From Phylloscopus collybita (lineage: Eukaryota > Chordata > Aves > Passeriformes > Phylloscopidae), in the NCBI GenBank assembly GCA_027886175.1, contig JAJNNQ010000040.1:19984001-20048000 (forward strand): a DNA stretch of 64,000 nucleotides, written 5' to 3'. This document shows, one piece after another, positions 63,074 through 64,000 of the stretch. Numbering within the stretch: position 1 is the first letter of the stretch; the number at the start of each line of letters is the position of its first letter. The notes below the pieces were generated by a model, which saw only the letters and a list, made by a program, of their open reading frames with translations, did no database searches and was not told the origin of the DNA. A program made the position numbers and the translations under genes.

Positions 63074-63674
63074 GTCATTCATCTGCAAAGCAAATAAACA
63101 AAACTTGCTGGGGAGCATCAACATTCTTCCCAGTGGGTGAGCAACCATGCTATTACTTGCAGAGGCTACCAGCAACTCACACGTAGAGTGAGTGAGCACT
63201 GGGGGGATGGATACCTCCCCTGCACGTACTCAGAGGGTTGTTGCTGGTGAGCTGCACTGCTCCTACCTGGCCATTCCTCTTTCTGCAGCTGCACAGGTGA
63301 CCTGAGTCTTTGTCAGCCTGGTGTGTGCCCTGAGCATTATGAAAACATACACTAAGGAGCAAAAGGGAAAGAATTAGAGCAAGTACATCCAACAAAATGG
63401 CACAGAGCTTCTAATGTATCCCTACATGGTATGTAACTTTGGAGCTTTACCTGGGGTGTTTGAGTTAGGGCTTTGGAGTAGGGTTTCACATGAAAGCCAC
63501 AGAGAAGTGTGTGGTCAGAAGAAGGTACAGGGTTGGACCTCCAATCTCCATTAAGGTCAGCACTTTCTTGCTGGTCCAGCCCTACCTCTGATTTCGTTTA
63601 GCACAAGGCTAAGACCCCAGGTGACATGCTTAGCTTATTGACAGTGTTATACAATGAAATCAGATTGTAAGCTT

Positions 63675-63712
<38 letters not shown>

Positions 63713-63713
63713 A
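63675..63713. repeat. A15 plus (AT)n microsatellite
   Basis: A run of about 15 A followed by eleven or so AT units. Confidence 0.95.
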
Positions 63714-64000
63714 CTCCTTTTCAAAGAGCAGACCAAGCAAGACGACAGTAGCTGCAGAATAATGCACTTCTTTCAATAAAAATGCAGGATCCTGGGATAA
63801 AAGATGTAGGAGTGGCAGTGGAAAGCTGTGCCGGTGGCAGCAGCCGAACCCTCGGGGGCTGTGAGCAGCTGCCGTGCCCTCGGCGCAGGGCACTGCTGAC
63901 CAGAGCTTGTCCTGAGGCAGGGATAGGGATGTTACATTACATCTGTCCCTCAGATATCTAGAGGCTGCTCCAGCCCTTCTAGGAGGAGAGCTCACTTTTA

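Larger units (their letters stand above)
3812..64000 (+). other. TULP4: TULP4 intron (continues beyond the window)
   Basis: Downstream of the donor at 3812 I looked for the next coding stretch of TULP4, which in homologues carries the first WD40 blades and is tryptophan-rich, and did not find it on the + strand. The sequence is AT-rich, full of stops in all frames, and dotted with old transposons and simple repeats, as expected for a long vertebrate intron. The intron is inferred from the open donor and the absence of a further exon. A short diverged exon could have been missed by eye. Confidence 0.75.
58301..64000. other. Intronic sequence with hairpin, duplications and simple repeats
   Basis: About 5.7 kb with no supported exon or named transposon. 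It contains the perfect hairpin at 60131-60166, a 24-base-period repeat at 60343-60387, the G/T-rich tract at 60895-61001, the 41-base duplication at 62992-63073 and an A/(AT) tract at 63675-63713. The last 200 bases are GC-richer but unrecognised. Confidence 0.45.

Noticed and set aside
1..64000. Prokaryotic features (operons, CRISPR, ribosome binding sites)
   Set aside because: The window is vertebrate nuclear DNA; no direct-repeat array with regular spacers was seen.

Overview
This looks like a piece of bird nuclear genome. The evidence is a set of CR1 LINE fragments with the avian type of 3' end (short repeats around ATTCTGTGATTCTG), a solo LTR of a kind I know as common in birds, almost no young SINEs, and a vertebrate gene with avian-like intron density. 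I cannot place it to order. The LTR and the CR1 fragment at 12451-12697 fit a non-galliform bird better than chicken, but that is an impression from memory.

The only protein-coding sequence I can support is the first coding exon of TULP4 (tubby-like protein 4, also called TUSP), on the + strand at 3560-3811, ending in a clean GTAAGC splice donor. Upstream (1-3559) lies 5' leader and/or upstream intron, with several possible splice acceptors. Downstream (3812-64000) I found no second TULP4 exon, so the remaining 60 kb reads as one long TULP4 intron.

The intron holds: eight CR1 fragments over the whole window (one of them before the exon), a complete solo LTR with a 5-bp target duplication (40619-41202), two degraded pieces of an older CR1/L3-like LINE (53395-53670 and 54140-54520), two MIR/CORE-SINE-like relics (31855-32057 and 47600-47745), a broken coiled-coil-like pseudogene candidate (about 11222-12380), and several low-complexity tracts (C20, A26, T23, AT-rich, GT-rich).

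A pattern that feature lists would miss is a scatter of perfect foldbacks with short loops, unrelated to each other in sequence: 17 bp plus an adjacent 9 bp at 39946-40008, 14 bp at 43836-43871, 13 bp at 60131-60166 and 8215-8243, 12 bp at 4591-4617, and a loopless 20-bp palindrome at 30786-30805. They look like replication template-switch events or small hairpin elements. I see no sign of a novel multi-gene system; most of the window is ordinary avian intron.
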